Assembly: GCA_910575725.1 (NCBI GenBank)
Contig: CAJTFE010000005.1
Location: 62,001 to 126,000 of the forward strand
DNA: 64,000 nucleotides
Reading direction: 5' to 3'
DNA from: Clostridia bacterium
GTDB taxonomy: Bacteria > Bacillota > Clostridia > Lachnospirales > Lachnospiraceae
Positions 35,952 to 45,642 of the stretch are shown piece after piece. The notes beneath the pieces were generated by a model, which saw only the letters and a list, made by a program, of their open reading frames with translations, was not told where the DNA came from and searched no databases. The stretch's first letter is position 1; every line of letters begins with the position of its first letter. A program made the position numbers and the translations under genes.

Positions 35952-37322
35952 TTAATTGGGGTAAATTTTTTTCCGTATGGTTTCTATGAGGCGTTCGGTT
36001 GCGTCGTTTACCTTCAATTCATTGGAAATTTTTTCGACCCCGTGCATGACAGTGGTATGATCCCTTCCTCCTAAGAGCTCTCCAATCCGCTTGAAGGAGG
36101 TTCCGTGATCCTGGCAGAGATACATAGCAATCTGTCTGGGGTAGACAATATCCGCAGTCCGCTTCTTTCCCTTGATATCTTCCGGTTTTACATGAAAATG
36201 TTCGGCAACAATATCAATGATAAGTTCCGGCGTAACCTTGCGGCTTTCCCCGGGAGAAATAATATCCTTGATGGCTTCCTCTGCAAGGGGCATATCGATG
36301 GGACGCTTTTCCAGTGTGGAAAGGGCGATGAGACGATTGAAGGCTCCCTCCAGCTCACGGATATTTGATTTTACATTGGTTGCTATGTAGGTGATGATGG
36401 CATCGTCAATCTGATATCCCTCTAATTCTTCTTTTTTCCGAAGAATTGCCATACGTGTCTCAAATTCGGGAGAAGAAATATCGGCAATCAAGCCGCATTC
36501 AAAACGTGTCCTAAGACGTTCTTCCAAGGTTTCAATATCCTTGGGAGGACGGTCGCTGGAGATGATAATCTGTTTATTTACATTGTGAAGGGAATTGAAG
36601 GTATGGAAGAATTCTTCCTGGGTACTTTCTTTTCCAATGATAAATTGTACGTCGTCAATCAGCAGAACATCGATATTCCGGTATTTTTCACGAAATTTTG
36701 TCATACCGGTGGGATCGCCGGCACGAAGGGTCTCGATAAGCTCGTTGGTAAAGTATTCACTTGTGACATAGAGAACCTTCATATCCGGGTTGCTGCTTAA
36801 TATATGGTTCGCAATGGCATGCATCAGATGAGTTTTTCCAAGTCCCACGCCTCCGTGGAGAAAGAGGGGATTGTAGACAATCCCGGGCGTCTCGGCTACT
36901 GCCAGGGATGCGGCGTGGGCAAACTTGTTATTGTTGCCTACCACAAAGGTGTCGAAGGTGTACTTTGCATTGATATTGGAATGCTCGGAAATTACGTTCA
37001 TGGGGGCAGACTTTCGGACAGAGTGGGAGACGGGAGCTTCCTTCTTCTTCTGATTCAGAGCATCCGCTTCCTCTTTTGTGATAAATTCTATTTCAAACTT
37101 TTCCCCTGTAAATTCTGCAATGGCTACATAAATGGGAATTTTAAATTTGGAATTCAGATAGGTAACCATCTGATCGACCGGTACAATGATCCGTACTGTG
37201 TGATCTTCAATGCTGTGTATCTTTAATGGAAGAAGCCAGGTTTCAAAGGATACGTCCGAAAGCTCATGTTCCTTTCGGATATGCTCCAAAATGTCGTTCC
37301 ATTTATCTAAAATTAAGTTCAT
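35952..37322 (-). CDS. dnaA: Chromosomal replication initiator DnaA
   Basis: This 456-residue AAA+ initiator has an N-terminal interaction domain (1-90) and Walker A GGVGLGKT (157-164). Walker B is in VLLIDDVQFI, and the C-terminal DNA-binding domain carries the signature GGRDHTTVMHGVEKI. It binds the 9-mers on both sides of its gene and opens oriC. The start is MNLILDKWND with AGGAG upstream. The longer frame runs into the origin. Its own promoter overlaps the AT-rich region, so autoregulation by DnaA boxes is likely. Confidence 0.97.
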   Translation of the reverse strand: MNLILDKWNDILEHIRKEHELSDVSFETWLLPLKIHSIEDHTVRIIVPVDQMVTYLNSKFKIPIYVAIAEFTGEKFEIEFITKEEADALNQKKKEAPVSHSVRKSAPMNVISEHSNINAKYTFDTFVVGNNNKFAHAASLAVAETPGIVYNPLFLHGGVGLGKTHLMHAIANHILSSNPDMKVLYVTSEYFTNELIETLRAGDPTGMTKFREKYRNIDVLLIDDVQFIIGKESTQEEFFHTFNSLHNVNKQIIISSDRPPKDIETLEERLRTRFECGLIADISSPEFETRMAILRKKEELEGYQIDDAIITYIATNVKSNIRELEGAFNRLIALSTLEKRPIDMPLAEEAIKDIISPGESRKVTPELIIDIVAEHFHVKPEDIKGKKRTADIVYPRQIAMYLCQDHGTSFKRIGELLGGRDHTTVMHGVEKISNELKVNDATERLIETIRKKIYPN

Positions 37323-37374
37323 TTTATTGTTCTCCTCAATATAACTGTGAAAAAAGCATGATATCCTATATTCA

Positions 37375-37403
37375 ATAATATAACAAATCATTTTTTTAAT
37401 CAA
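37375..37403 (-). promoter_or_regulatory. Candidate dnaA promoter
   Basis: On the minus strand TTGATT (37398-37403), a 17-base spacer and TATTAT (37375-37380) lie about 55 bases before the dnaA ATG and next to the DnaA boxes. Confidence 0.75.
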
Positions 37404-37423
37404 GAAAAAATAAAAAAATACCG

Positions 37424-37466
37424 TTTTCCACATATTATCCACAATTTATCCACATATTGTGGATAA
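37424..37466. promoter_or_regulatory. oriC subregion with perfect DnaA boxes, dnaA-rpmH gap
   Basis: Two perfect boxes TTATCCACA (37435-37443, 37446-37454) and one inverted TGTGGATAA (37458-37466) are preceded by a one-mismatch box TTTTCCACA (37424-37432). The first three are 11 bp apart. An AT-rich stretch at 37373-37420 could be the unwinding element. Strand polarity of genes switches here. Confidence 0.9.
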
Positions 37467-37528
37467 GTCAAATTTTTATAACAAGATGAGGTTTAAAATC
37501 CGGAAAATGAAAAAAGCCTGTAAATTGC

Positions 37529-37557
37529 TTGACTTTAAAGGCTTTTCCGCATATAAT
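37529..37557 (+). promoter_or_regulatory. rpmH promoter
   Basis: TTGACT (37529-37534), a 17-base spacer and TATAAT (37552-37557) lie 38 bases before the rpmH start. Confidence 0.9.
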
Positions 37558-37595
37558 TAAAACAATGCTTTTTAGAAGAGGAGGTGTTTCGAGAG

Positions 37596-37730
37596 ATGAA
37601 AATGACATTTCAGCCAAAAAAGAGGTCCAGAGCAAGAGTTCATGGATTCAGAGCCAGAATGAGTACTGCCGGCGGCAGAAAAGTGTTAGCGGCAAGAAGA
37701 TTAAAAGGAAGAAAGAAGTTATCAGCCTAG
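37596..37730 (+). CDS. rpmH: 50S ribosomal protein L34
   Basis: This 44-residue highly basic protein begins [19 protein letters not shown] and ends [11 protein letters not shown], the standard L34 sequence and length. It is part of the large ribosomal subunit and the conserved neighbour of rnpA. GAGGAGG lies about eleven bases upstream of the ATG. The stop codon overlaps the base of a terminator-like hairpin, so transcription into rnpA is probably reduced. Confidence 0.97.
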   Translation: MKMTFQPKKRSRARVHGFRARMSTAGGRKVLAARRLKGRKKLSA

Positions 37731-37751
37731 GCCGCATTATGTGGCCTTTTT
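37728..37751 (+). terminator. Attenuator between rpmH and rnpA
   Basis: AGGCCGCATTATGTGGCCT folds into a compact stem (GGCCGC/GTGGCC with a G-U pair) followed by TTTTTCCTT. It begins within the rpmH stop codon. Confidence 0.82.
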
Positions 37752-37831
37752 CCTTAGTCTGCGAATTTTTTGCGTATGATTTTTTGCGTATAGGGGATGT
37801 CAAAAAGGCGTTTCCTTAATTTGGAGGACTT

Positions 37832-38179
37832 ATGAAGTATCCTCATTCAGAATCGTTGAAAAAGAACCGGGATTTTCAGCTTATATATAAGGAAGGAAAA
37901 TCCTGCGCAAACCGTTATCTGGTTCTCTATGTGAGAGAAAACGGTCTTGCAAAGAACCGTCTTGGAGTTTCTGTCAGCAAGAAGGTGGGCAACAGTGTTG
38001 TACGTCACAGAATTACGAGACTGGTTCGGGAAAGTTACCGGCTACAGGAAGACATGTTCAATAGTGGTTTGGACATGGTAGTCATCGCAAGGGTAAATGC
38101 GAAGGGAAGAAGTTTTGAAGAGATCCGCAGCGCATTGATCCACTTGGGAAAGCTTCAGGGAGTTATCAAAAAAGAATGA
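37832..38179 (+). CDS. rnpA: Ribonuclease P protein component
   Basis: This 115-residue basic protein assists the RNase P RNA in 5' maturation of tRNA. The conserved RNA-binding helix is [19 protein letters not shown] (about 50-68), preceded by KNRLGVSVS. Standard length. The ATG follows TTGGAGGACTT. It overlaps yidD by four bases (ATGA). Confidence 0.96.
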   Translation: MKYPHSESLKKNRDFQLIYKEGKSCANRYLVLYVRENGLAKNRLGVSVSKKVGNSVVRHRITRLVRESYRLQEDMFNSGLDMVVIARVNAKGRSFEEIRSALIHLGKLQGVIKKE

Positions 38180-38385
38180 AAACCATATTGATCAGATTGA
38201 TTCAATTTTATCAGAAATATCTATCGCCGATGAAAAGTACCAGATGTCCATATATTCCAAGCTGTTCCCAATATGGATTAGAGGCCATTGAAAAATACGG
38301 GGCCTTGAAAGGAAGTATTCTGGCTGCATGGAGGATTTTGCGATGCAATCCGTTTTCTAAGGGAGGATATGATCCGGTGCCGTAA
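38176..38385 (+). CDS. yidD: Membrane protein insertion efficiency factor YidD
   Basis: This 69-residue protein has an amphipathic N-terminal helix and the family core [20 protein letters not shown], followed by [12 protein letters not shown] and ending [13 protein letters not shown]. The three Cys residues are the usual ones. It assists YidC-dependent insertion. Translation is coupled to rnpA by ATGA, and yidC follows after 64 bp. Confidence 0.95.
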   Translation: MKTILIRLIQFYQKYLSPMKSTRCPYIPSCSQYGLEAIEKYGALKGSILAAWRILRCNPFSKGGYDPVP

Positions 38386-38449
38386 GATTTCCTTTTGTTT
38401 ATGAGGTCAGAAGGAGATTTGAGGCAGAAGTTAAAGGAGGATTTTTCTA

Positions 38450-39721
38450 TTGACAAGTTTGTTTTTAACTCAAGATTCCAGATTTATTTTAGGAGATATT
38501 GCTAAAATATTAGGCTGGATTATTAATGTGATTTTTGATTTTCTGGATTCTGTGGGGATTGCCAATGTAGGCTTTGCCATTATTTTGTTTACGATTATTG
38601 TATATATGCTGATGATTCCCCTGACATATAAGCAGCAGAAGTTTTCCAGAATGTCTATGCGGATGAATCCGGAGATCCAGGCGATTCAGAAGAAGTATAA
38701 GGGAAAACAGGATCAGGCGTCTATGCTGAAGATGCAGGATGAGACAAAGGCTGTCTATGCAAAGTACGGCACTTCCCCTACGGGAACCTGTCTGCCTATG
38801 CTGGTGCAGCTTCCGGTTCTTCTTGCGGTATATGCGGTAGTGTATGCGATTCCCGCTTATATTGATAAGATTAAGATGGCTTATTATCCTTTGGTAACGG
38901 ATTTGCTGAATACGGCAGGCGGAAGCGCCTTTATTCAGGGCCTGAAAAGCGCCGCATCTTTTCAAAAGCGTGATTTTGCTTTGGAGAATACCATCATTGA
39001 TGTTCTGAATAAGGCGACGACTGCTGAGTGGGAGAGTATAGCGGCGGAATTTCCAAGCTTAAGCGGCGTTGTAGAGAGTACACAGCATACGTTAAGCGGT
39101 TTTAATAATTTCCTTGGATTAAATATTGTAAATTCACCTTGGTATACCATTAAGGAAAGCTTTTCCGAGGGGAATTATCTGTGGATTATTGTTGCCCTTC
39201 TCATTCCGGTATTGGCGGGCTTAAGCCAGTGGTTCAGTTTAAAGCTGATGCCCCAGGCGGGTGCTTCCGGAGACGGCGAGAACAATGAGATGATGCAGTC
39301 CATGAAGATGATGAATAATTTCATGCCTCTCATGTCTGTATATTTCTGTGCCATCCTTCCCGTCGGCGTTGGCATTTACTGGATTATGAGCGCAGTAGTC
39401 CGTACCATTCAGCAGCTGGTCATCAATAAGCAGCTGAGTAAGATGGATATTGACGAAGAGATTAAAAAGAATATTGAAGCATATAATCGAAAGAGAGAAA
39501 AGAACGGACTTCCTCCGGAGCGTCTTAACAGCGTAGCCAGGACAAGCACCCGGAATGTGGAACCGGTAAAACGTGAGATTACCTCCGAGGAACGTCAGAG
39601 GGCAATTCAGGACTCTACCGCATATTACAATAAGGGAGCAGCAAAGCCGGGAAGCCTGGCTGCCAAGGCAAGAATGGTAGAGCAGTATAATGAGAAGAAC
39701 AGCAAGGGCAAGAATAAATAA
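38450..39721 (+). CDS. yidC: Membrane protein insertase YidC/OxaI
   Basis: This 423-residue insertase has a first helix near 20-60 and a cytoplasmic charged hairpin (about 70-105). Further helices follow near 115-135, 235-255, 285-300 and 310-330, and the C-terminal tail is basic. FTIIVYMLMIPLTYKQQKFS and GTCLPMLVQLPVLLAVYAVV are family hallmarks. No lipobox is visible, unlike many Bacillus YidC proteins. The start is a TTG with AAAGGAGG nine bases upstream. It works with the SRP route that uses the RNA at 5.3-5.6 kb. Confidence 0.95.
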   Translation: MTSLFLTQDSRFILGDIAKILGWIINVIFDFLDSVGIANVGFAIILFTIIVYMLMIPLTYKQQKFSRMSMRMNPEIQAIQKKYKGKQDQASMLKMQDETKAVYAKYGTSPTGTCLPMLVQLPVLLAVYAVVYAIPAYIDKIKMAYYPLVTDLLNTAGGSAFIQGLKSAASFQKRDFALENTIIDVLNKATTAEWESIAAEFPSLSGVVESTQHTLSGFNNFLGLNIVNSPWYTIKESFSEGNYLWIIVALLIPVLAGLSQWFSLKLMPQAGASGDGENNEMMQSMKMMNNFMPLMSVYFCAILPVGVGIYWIMSAVVRTIQQLVINKQLSKMDIDEEIKKNIEAYNRKREKNGLPPERLNSVARTSTRNVEPVKREITSEERQRAIQDSTAYYNKGAAKPGSLAAKARMVEQYNEKNSKGKNK

Positions 39722-39738
39722 GAAATAGGGGGTTCACC

Positions 39739-40677
39739 ATGGAATATATTGAAGTTTCTGCAAAAACAGTAGATGACGCTATATTGGAAGCTGCAATTAA
39801 ATTTGGAACTACAAGGGAAAAGATAGCATATGAAGTCCTTTCCCAGGGAAGCGCCGGATTTCTTGGTATCGGAAGCAAAAAAGCTGTGATCAAGGCTCAT
39901 GTCCAGACAGAAGAGGAGCTGGAGGCTTCTAAGAAGGCAGAAAAAGAAGTTGAAAAGATTATGGAAAAGGTGAATGAAAAGGCAGCGGAAAAGCAGGCAG
40001 TTTCAGAGCCTAAAAAAGAGCCCGAAAAGGAAGTAAAGCCAGAACCGAAAAAGGAGCCGGCAAAGGAAGAAAAGCCAGAGGATCCGGTAAATACGGAAAA
40101 GGAAGAGAAACCGGAAAAGAAGACGGAGAAAAAGCTGATTGAGATTGATACTGCTCCTGTAGAGGAATTTTTGAATCAGGTATTTGCAGCTATGGAAATG
40201 AAGGTTCAGATAACTGTAGACGCCCATCCCCAGGATCGGGAGATTATCGTAGATCTGCAGGGCGAGGATATGGGAGTTCTTATCGGAAAACGAGGACAGA
40301 CGTTAGATTCCCTTCAGTATCTGACAAGCCTTGTTGCAAATAAGAAGAGTGAGGAATATATCCGGGTAAAGGTAGATACGGAGAATTACAGGGAAAGAAG
40401 AAGAGCTACCCTGGAAAATCTAGCAAAGAATATTTCTCATAAAGTTAAGAGAACGAGAAAGCCTGTTTCCTTGGAGCCTATGAATCCCTATGAGCGCCGT
40501 GTGATTCATTCTGCCCTTCAGAATGATAAATTCGTATGTACCCACAGCGAAGGGGAAGAACCTTACCGCCGGGTTGTTGTAACTTTGAGGGAAGGGGTGC
40601 GCCTGGAGAATTATAACAACGGAGGAAAGAACCGGAATCGTTATAACCGCAATTCCCGGGGGCCAAGATCTAAGTAA
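39739..40677 (+). CDS. jag: RNA-binding protein KhpB/Jag
   Basis: This 312-residue protein has an N-terminal Jag domain (1-52) and a long Lys/Glu/Pro linker (about 55-135). A KH domain follows with GKRG at 183-186, and an R3H domain with ERRVIHSAL at 252-260. The C-terminus is Asn/Arg rich. KhpB binds RNA with KhpA and influences cell elongation and division in Firmicutes. The charged linker is longer than in B. subtilis SpoIIIJ-associated protein. It follows yidC by 17 bp with GGGGG as the ribosome site. Confidence 0.93.
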   Translation: MEYIEVSAKTVDDAILEAAIKFGTTREKIAYEVLSQGSAGFLGIGSKKAVIKAHVQTEEELEASKKAEKEVEKIMEKVNEKAAEKQAVSEPKKEPEKEVKPEPKKEPAKEEKPEDPVNTEKEEKPEKKTEKKLIEIDTAPVEEFLNQVFAAMEMKVQITVDAHPQDREIIVDLQGEDMGVLIGKRGQTLDSLQYLTSLVANKKSEEYIRVKVDTENYRERRRATLENLAKNISHKVKRTRKPVSLEPMNPYERRVIHSALQNDKFVCTHSEGEEPYRRVVVTLREGVRLENYNNGGKNRNRYNRNSRGPRSK

Positions 40678-40697
40678 AAGATATGAAATTATAAAGT

Positions 40698-40766
40698 AAA
40701 GGGGCTGTTGAAAAATAAGTCACCAGGCATTTCCATATCCTGTTGTTTATTTTTCAGCAGTCCTTT
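40698..40766 (+). terminator. Hairpin terminator after jag (hairpin family member)
   Basis: AAAGGGGCTGTTGAAAAATA pairs with the complement at 40747-40766, with one or two mismatches, and is followed by TTTTGTT. It separates jag from mnmE and resembles the hairpins at 10556 and 19470. Confidence 0.78.
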
Positions 40767-40797
40767 TGTTAAAATGGAAAAAGAAGGGAGCCTTTTT

Positions 40798-42174
40798 ATG
40801 GATCATGATACGATTGCAGCTATATCCACTGGTATGTCCGGCGGCGGAATCGGAATTATACGCATCAGCGGAAAAGAGGCTTTTTCAATTATAGAACAGA
40901 TATTCCGATCAAAGAATCCGGAAAAAAGGATTTCGGATCAGTCTTCTTATACCATTCATTACGGAAGTATCTACGATAAGGAAGAGCTGCTGGATGAAGT
41001 GATTCTTCTTCTGATGAAAGGGCCTCGCAGTTATACGACAGAGGATACGGTGGAAATAGATTGTCACGGCGGCCTTTTTGTTCAGCGCAGAATTTTGGAA
41101 GCGGTTTTAAAAAACGGTGCGCGTCTTGCAGAGCCTGGAGAATTTACAAAGCGCGCTTTTTTGGGCGGAAGGATTGATCTTGCCCAGGCAGAGGCAGTGA
41201 TGGATCTGATACAGGCGAAAAATCAGTCGGCTCTGGAAAGCTCCCTTTCACAGCTGAAGGGATCGGTCAGCGAAAAGATAAAGGATTTCCGGAAGCAGAT
41301 TTTGTATGAGACGGCATTTTTGGAATCTGCCCTGGATGATCCGGAGCATATTAGTCTGGATGGGTATGGGGATAGGCTTTCTAAGGTTCTTAATAAACTT
41401 ATATTTGAAATTACATCTCTTTTAAATACCTTCGATAATGGAAGAATTCTAAGAGAAGGAATTCGAACAGTTATTTTGGGAAAACCCAATGCTGGAAAAT
41501 CATCTCTTTTAAATGCCTTGCTTGGAGAGGAGAGAGCTATTGTAACAGACATTGCAGGCACTACCCGGGATGTTTTGGAAGAACAGCTTTCTTTGAACGG
41601 ACTGAATCTGAATCTTTTCGATACGGCCGGAATCCGCAAAACGGGAGATCTGGTAGAACAGATTGGAGTCGGAAGGGCAAAGGAACAGGCGGAGGCTTCG
41701 GACTTGATTCTCTATGTAGTGGACAGCTCCTGCAGTCTGGATGAAAGCGACGAAGAAATCCTGGAGCTTTTGGAGCATAAAAAGGCAATTGTTCTCTTGA
41801 ATAAGTCGGATTTGAAGATGGCTGTGACAGAGGAGATGATCCGGGAGAAAACAGAGCATCCGGTAATTGTCATATCCGTAAAGGAAGGACAGGGGTTGAA
41901 GGAGCTGGAAGAAAAAATTCAGGATTTGTTTTTCCAGGGAGATATCTCTTTTCAGGATGATCTTGTTATAACGAATATCCGCCATAAGAATGGGCTGGAG
42001 GAGGCAGAGAAAAGTCTTCGGATGGTTCAGAGCAGTATTGAGATGGGAATGCCGGAGGATCTTTATACCATTGATCTCATGGACGCCTATACTTCCCTTG
42101 GTATGATTTTGGGAGAAGAGGCAGGAGAGGATTTGATAATGGAAATATTTGGAAAATTTTGTGTGGGAAAATAA
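40798..42174 (+). CDS. mnmE: tRNA modification GTPase MnmE
   Basis: This 458-residue GTPase works with MnmG to place the carboxymethylaminomethyl group on wobble uridine 34. It has an N-terminal folate-binding domain (1-118), a helical domain, and the G domain with GKPNAGKSS (228-236), DIAGTTRD and NKSD. The C-terminal catalytic CVGK motif is intact. The start is MDHDTIAAIS. The longer frame comes from the hairpin upstream. mnmG follows by 12 bp. Confidence 0.96.
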   Translation: MDHDTIAAISTGMSGGGIGIIRISGKEAFSIIEQIFRSKNPEKRISDQSSYTIHYGSIYDKEELLDEVILLLMKGPRSYTTEDTVEIDCHGGLFVQRRILEAVLKNGARLAEPGEFTKRAFLGGRIDLAQAEAVMDLIQAKNQSALESSLSQLKGSVSEKIKDFRKQILYETAFLESALDDPEHISLDGYGDRLSKVLNKLIFEITSLLNTFDNGRILREGIRTVILGKPNAGKSSLLNALLGEERAIVTDIAGTTRDVLEEQLSLNGLNLNLFDTAGIRKTGDLVEQIGVGRAKEQAEASDLILYVVDSSCSLDESDEEILELLEHKKAIVLLNKSDLKMAVTEEMIREKTEHPVIVISVKEGQGLKELEEKIQDLFFQGDISFQDDLVITNIRHKNGLEEAEKSLRMVQSSIEMGMPEDLYTIDLMDAYTSLGMILGEEAGEDLIMEIFGKFCVGK

Positions 42175-42186
42175 GAGGTTGAAGAA

Positions 42187-44097
42187 ATGAGTTTAGATGC
42201 TGTATATAAAGAGACATGCCGTGTTGCTGTGGTCGGGGCCGGACATGCGGGATGTGAGGCAGCTTTGGCATGTGCCAGGCTGGGATTAAAGACAATCGTA
42301 TTTACCGTAAGTATTGACAGTATTGCGCTTATGCCCTGCAATCCCAATATTGGGGGAACCTCCAAGGGACATCTTGTCCGGGAAATTGATGCTCTTGGAG
42401 GAGAGATGGGGAAAAATATTGACAGAACCTTTATCCAGTCCAAGATGCTCAATGCCTCTAAGGGGCCCGCAGTACATTCCTTGCGGGCCCAGGCGGATAA
42501 GGCAGAGTACAGCCAGAGTATGCGGCAGGTTTTGGAAAATACTGAAAATCTTTCGATTATCCAGGCAGAAGTGACGGAGATTCTTACAGAGGAACAAAAG
42601 GTTGTAGGGCTTAAGACGTATTCCGGAGCCGTTTATGAGGCAGAGGCTGTGATTCTCTGTACGGGAACTTACTTAAAGGCCAGGTGTATCTATGGAAATG
42701 TAAGCAGCGCCACAGGGCCAAACGGATTGCAGGCGGCGAATTATCTCACGGATTCTTTGAAAAAGCTTGGAATTCAGATGTATCGTTTTAAAACGGGAAC
42801 TCCTGCTCGCATTGATCGCAGATCGATTGATTTCAGCAAGATGGAAGAGCAGCTTGGAGATGAGAGAGTAATTCCTTTTTCTTTTACAACGGATCCGGAA
42901 GAGGTGCAGAAGGAACAGGTTTCCTGCTGGCTGACTTATACGAATGAGAGAACCCATGAAATTATAAGAGAGAATCTCGATCGTTCTCCCTTGTATTCGG
43001 GTATCATAGAGGGAACGGGCCCGCGCTATTGTCCTTCCATTGAGGATAAGGTGGTGAAGTTTGCAGATAAGAACCGCCATCAGGTTTTTATCGAACCGGA
43101 AGGCCTTTCTACCAATGAAATGTATGTGGGGGGAATGTCCAGTTCTCTTCCGGAGGATGTCCAGCATGCCATGTATTCTTCTGTGGTGGGACTGGAGCAT
43201 GTGCGGATAGTAAGAAATGCTTATGCAATCGAATATGACTGTATTGATCCCAGGCAGCTGCTTCCAACACTGGAGTTTCGGGATATTTCCGGATTGTTTA
43301 GCGGAGGACAGTTTAACGGGAGCTCCGGATATGAGGAGGCAGCTGCTCAGGGTCTCTTGGCAGGAATGAATGCAGCTATGAAGATTCTTGGAAGAGAGCA
43401 GATTATTTTGGATCGCTCCCAGGCTTATCTTGGTGTATTGATCGATGATTTGGTTACAAAGGAAAACCGCGAACCTTATCGAATGATGACATCCCGTGCA
43501 GAATATCGTCTTTTGCTGCGGCAGGATAATGCGGATCTGCGGCTTACGGAAATCGGATATAGGGTGGGGCTTATTTCGGAGGAGCGATATCAGTCTGTGT
43601 TGGAGAAGGAGAGACAGATTCAAGATGAGATTGTACGGGTAGAGCATGTGAATATCGGCACGGGGAAAAAGGTACAGGAATTACTGGAGCAGGCCAAGAG
43701 TACTCCTCTTAACTCCGGTTCTACTCTGGCGGAATTGATTCGGCGTCCGGAATTGAATTATGATCTTTTAGCTCCTTTGGATCCGGAACGTCCTATGCTT
43801 GCCAGAGGCGTTGCAGAACAGGTAAATATCAATATTAAGTATGAGGGATATATTAAGCGGCAGCTGAAGCAGGTGGAGCAGTTTAAGAAGATGGAGAAGA
43901 AACGGATTCCGGAAGATTTTTCTTATGAGGAAGTACCAAGTCTTCGGATTGAGGCAAGACAGAAGCTGGAACAATACCGGCCTGTTTCGATTGGCCAGGC
44001 TTCCCGTATTTCCGGGGTTTCGCCGGCAGATATTTCGGTACTTTTGGTTTTTATGGAGCAGCAGAAAAGACGGTATGGTACGGAACATGCTGAGTAA
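42187..44097 (+). CDS. mnmG: tRNA uridine-5-carboxymethylaminomethyl(34) synthesis enzyme MnmG
   Basis: This 636-residue FAD enzyme is the partner of MnmE. The N-terminal dinucleotide-binding [10 protein letters not shown] (about 17-26) and [21 protein letters not shown] are typical. The C-terminal helical domain ends with [15 protein letters not shown]. Nothing is unusual in length. The frame is separated from mnmE by 12 bp and from rsmG by 17 bp. Confidence 0.97.
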   Translation: MSLDAVYKETCRVAVVGAGHAGCEAALACARLGLKTIVFTVSIDSIALMPCNPNIGGTSKGHLVREIDALGGEMGKNIDRTFIQSKMLNASKGPAVHSLRAQADKAEYSQSMRQVLENTENLSIIQAEVTEILTEEQKVVGLKTYSGAVYEAEAVILCTGTYLKARCIYGNVSSATGPNGLQAANYLTDSLKKLGIQMYRFKTGTPARIDRRSIDFSKMEEQLGDERVIPFSFTTDPEEVQKEQVSCWLTYTNERTHEIIRENLDRSPLYSGIIEGTGPRYCPSIEDKVVKFADKNRHQVFIEPEGLSTNEMYVGGMSSSLPEDVQHAMYSSVVGLEHVRIVRNAYAIEYDCIDPRQLLPTLEFRDISGLFSGGQFNGSSGYEEAAAQGLLAGMNAAMKILGREQIILDRSQAYLGVLIDDLVTKENREPYRMMTSRAEYRLLLRQDNADLRLTEIGYRVGLISEERYQSVLEKERQIQDEIVRVEHVNIGTGKKVQELLEQAKSTPLNSGSTLAELIRRPELNYDLLAPLDPERPMLARGVAEQVNINIKYEGYIKRQLKQVEQFKKMEKKRIPEDFSYEEVPSLRIEARQKLEQYRPVSIGQASRISGVSPADISVLLVFMEQQKRRYGTEHAE

Positions 44098-44114
44098 GAA
44101 AATAGGTGGGGCAG

Positions 44115-44831
44115 ATGGAAGATAAGTTTCGGATGATTGAAGATTCTTTTCGAAAGCTGGATATGTGCTTGACGGATAAGCAGGTGGAACAGTTCTTGCT
44201 TTATTATGAGCTTTTGGTGAAAAAGAATAAGGTTATGAATTTGACGGCTATTACGGAATTTCCGGATGTGGTTTGCAAGCATTTTCTTGATAGTGGGATG
44301 ATTTGTAAGGTAATGGAACTTGAGGGAAAGTTGATTGATGTGGGGACTGGGGCAGGATTCCCTGGAATTCCCCTTAAGATTTTGTATCCGGATTTGCAGG
44401 TTGTTTTGCTGGATTCTTTGAATAAGCGTGTGAAGTTTTTGGATGATGTGATTCGGGAGCTTGGGCTGCAGGGGATTGAAGCTGTTCATGGACGGGCGGA
44501 AGATCTGGGTAAGCGGAAAGATTATCGGGAGCAGTTTGATGTTTGTGTTTCCAGAGCAGTGGCTCATTTGTCTTCGCTGGCGGAGTATTGTATTCCTTTT
44601 GTTAAAGTTGGGGGATGTTTTGTGGCTTATAAGTCGGGAAAGGTGGAGGAGGAATTGGAGACGGCGGATAGGGCTGTTTGTGTGCTTGGAGGGGAGTTGG
44701 AACAGAAGGTTGATGTGGTGATTCCGGGGACGGATATTTTTCGGAGTGTTTTGAGGATTCGGAAGGTGAAGGAGACGCCGGGGAGGTATCCTAGGAAGGC
44801 GGGGGTGCCGGGGAAGGAGCCTATCTCTTGA
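44115..44831 (+). CDS. rsmG: 16S rRNA (guanine(527)-N7)-methyltransferase
   Basis: This 238-residue SAM-dependent methyltransferase has DVGTGAGFPGIPL as the SAM loop (about 79-91) and VSRAVAHLSSLAEYC in the catalytic part. It modifies G527 of 16S rRNA, and in some bacteria its loss gives low-level streptomycin resistance. I start at the ATG of MEDKFRMIE, with AGGTGG as ribosome site. A GTG three codons earlier overlaps that site. The last third of the gene becomes G-rich on this strand. Confidence 0.93.
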   Translation: MEDKFRMIEDSFRKLDMCLTDKQVEQFLLYYELLVKKNKVMNLTAITEFPDVVCKHFLDSGMICKVMELEGKLIDVGTGAGFPGIPLKILYPDLQVVLLDSLNKRVKFLDDVIRELGLQGIEAVHGRAEDLGKRKDYREQFDVCVSRAVAHLSSLAEYCIPFVKVGGCFVAYKSGKVEEELETADRAVCVLGGELEQKVDVVIPGTDIFRSVLRIRKVKETPGRYPRKAGVPGKEPIS

Positions 44832-44834
44832 AAA

Positions 44835-44850
44835 AGTTTCACGTGAAACA
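44835..44850. promoter_or_regulatory. parS site 1
   Basis: AGTTTCACGTGAAACA differs from the 16-bp consensus only in its first base. It lies just after the rsmG stop. Confidence 0.9.
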
Positions 44851-45070
44851 TTTGTGAAGTGGGTTTTCTTTTTAAAAGGTGTTAAATGTTTTTGTGGAGG
44901 ATGTGGTGTTGTGAGATTTAATTTGGGGTTTGATAGGGGGGTGGATGTTTTGGAAGGGGCGGCCCTCCTCCCCTCCGCCGGGACGGTTTTGAGTTTTGCA
45001 TTTTGCGTTAAATATTGGGTTCGGTAGTTTTTAAAAGATACTGAATGTTTTCAAATGATGATTGGTGGGT

Positions 45071-45150
45071 GAATTGTTTATTTCCGCAGGCAATGAACAA
45101 GCGCTTGTGCCTGCACAAGTATTTGGCGAATACCGCAATGGTCAATATTA
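45071..45150 (+). repeat. 80-bp imperfect direct repeat, unit A
   Basis: It shares TTTATTTCCG, GCAATGA and AGTATTTGGCGAATA with unit B at 45780-45860, roughly 75% identical by eye. It abuts the truncated PIN gene. Confidence 0.7.
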
Positions 45151-45468
45151 GATGCTGTTTTTGAAGGAAAGATTATTCCTTTGTATCATCAGGATATTAT
45201 AACTGAGTATGATGAGATTCTTCATAGAGAAAAATTTTACCTGCAGAATGAAATAATACAGATTGTTCTTGATGCAGTCAGGCAGTAAGGAGTCGAGATG
45301 TTTCCACAGCCTACAGGTGCGGTTTTGATTGATATGGATGATTTTCTATTTTATGAAGCAGCTATGGAAAAGCGGAGTGATGATACCTGCTTAGTTACAG
45401 GGAATCAGAAACATTATCCTTTTAGAGATTTTATTGTTACTCCAGCAGAAATGGTAGCGGATTATTGA
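45148..45468 (+). pseudogene. Truncated PIN-domain toxin pseudogene
   Basis: The frame reads LDAVFEGKIIPLYHQDIITE, runs to an internal TAA at 45286-45288 after VRQ, then continues in the same frame with GVEMFPQPTGAVLIDMDD, LVTGNQKHYPF and FIVTPAEMVADY to a TGA. This is the C-terminal two thirds of the putative toxin-antitoxin PIN family, including the acidic active-site DMDD. The N-terminal part with the first catalytic Asp is missing and is replaced by direct-repeat unit A. No antitoxin gene is adjacent. The loss of the start plus the nonsense codon make it dead. Confidence 0.82.
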
Positions 45469-45642
45469 AGCAACGGAAAAATTGATTTGCGAAGCTTCTG
45501 AGTTCTTTAGTGCAAAATTGCATTTTTTGATTTCTATGTGTTAGTTATTATAAAGGGGATTATGCTCTGATTGGTGGATTCCCTGTGTTCTAGTGAAGTA
45601 TGTTACTGGACACATAGTTTAATAGTAATAGTTAAATGTCAT

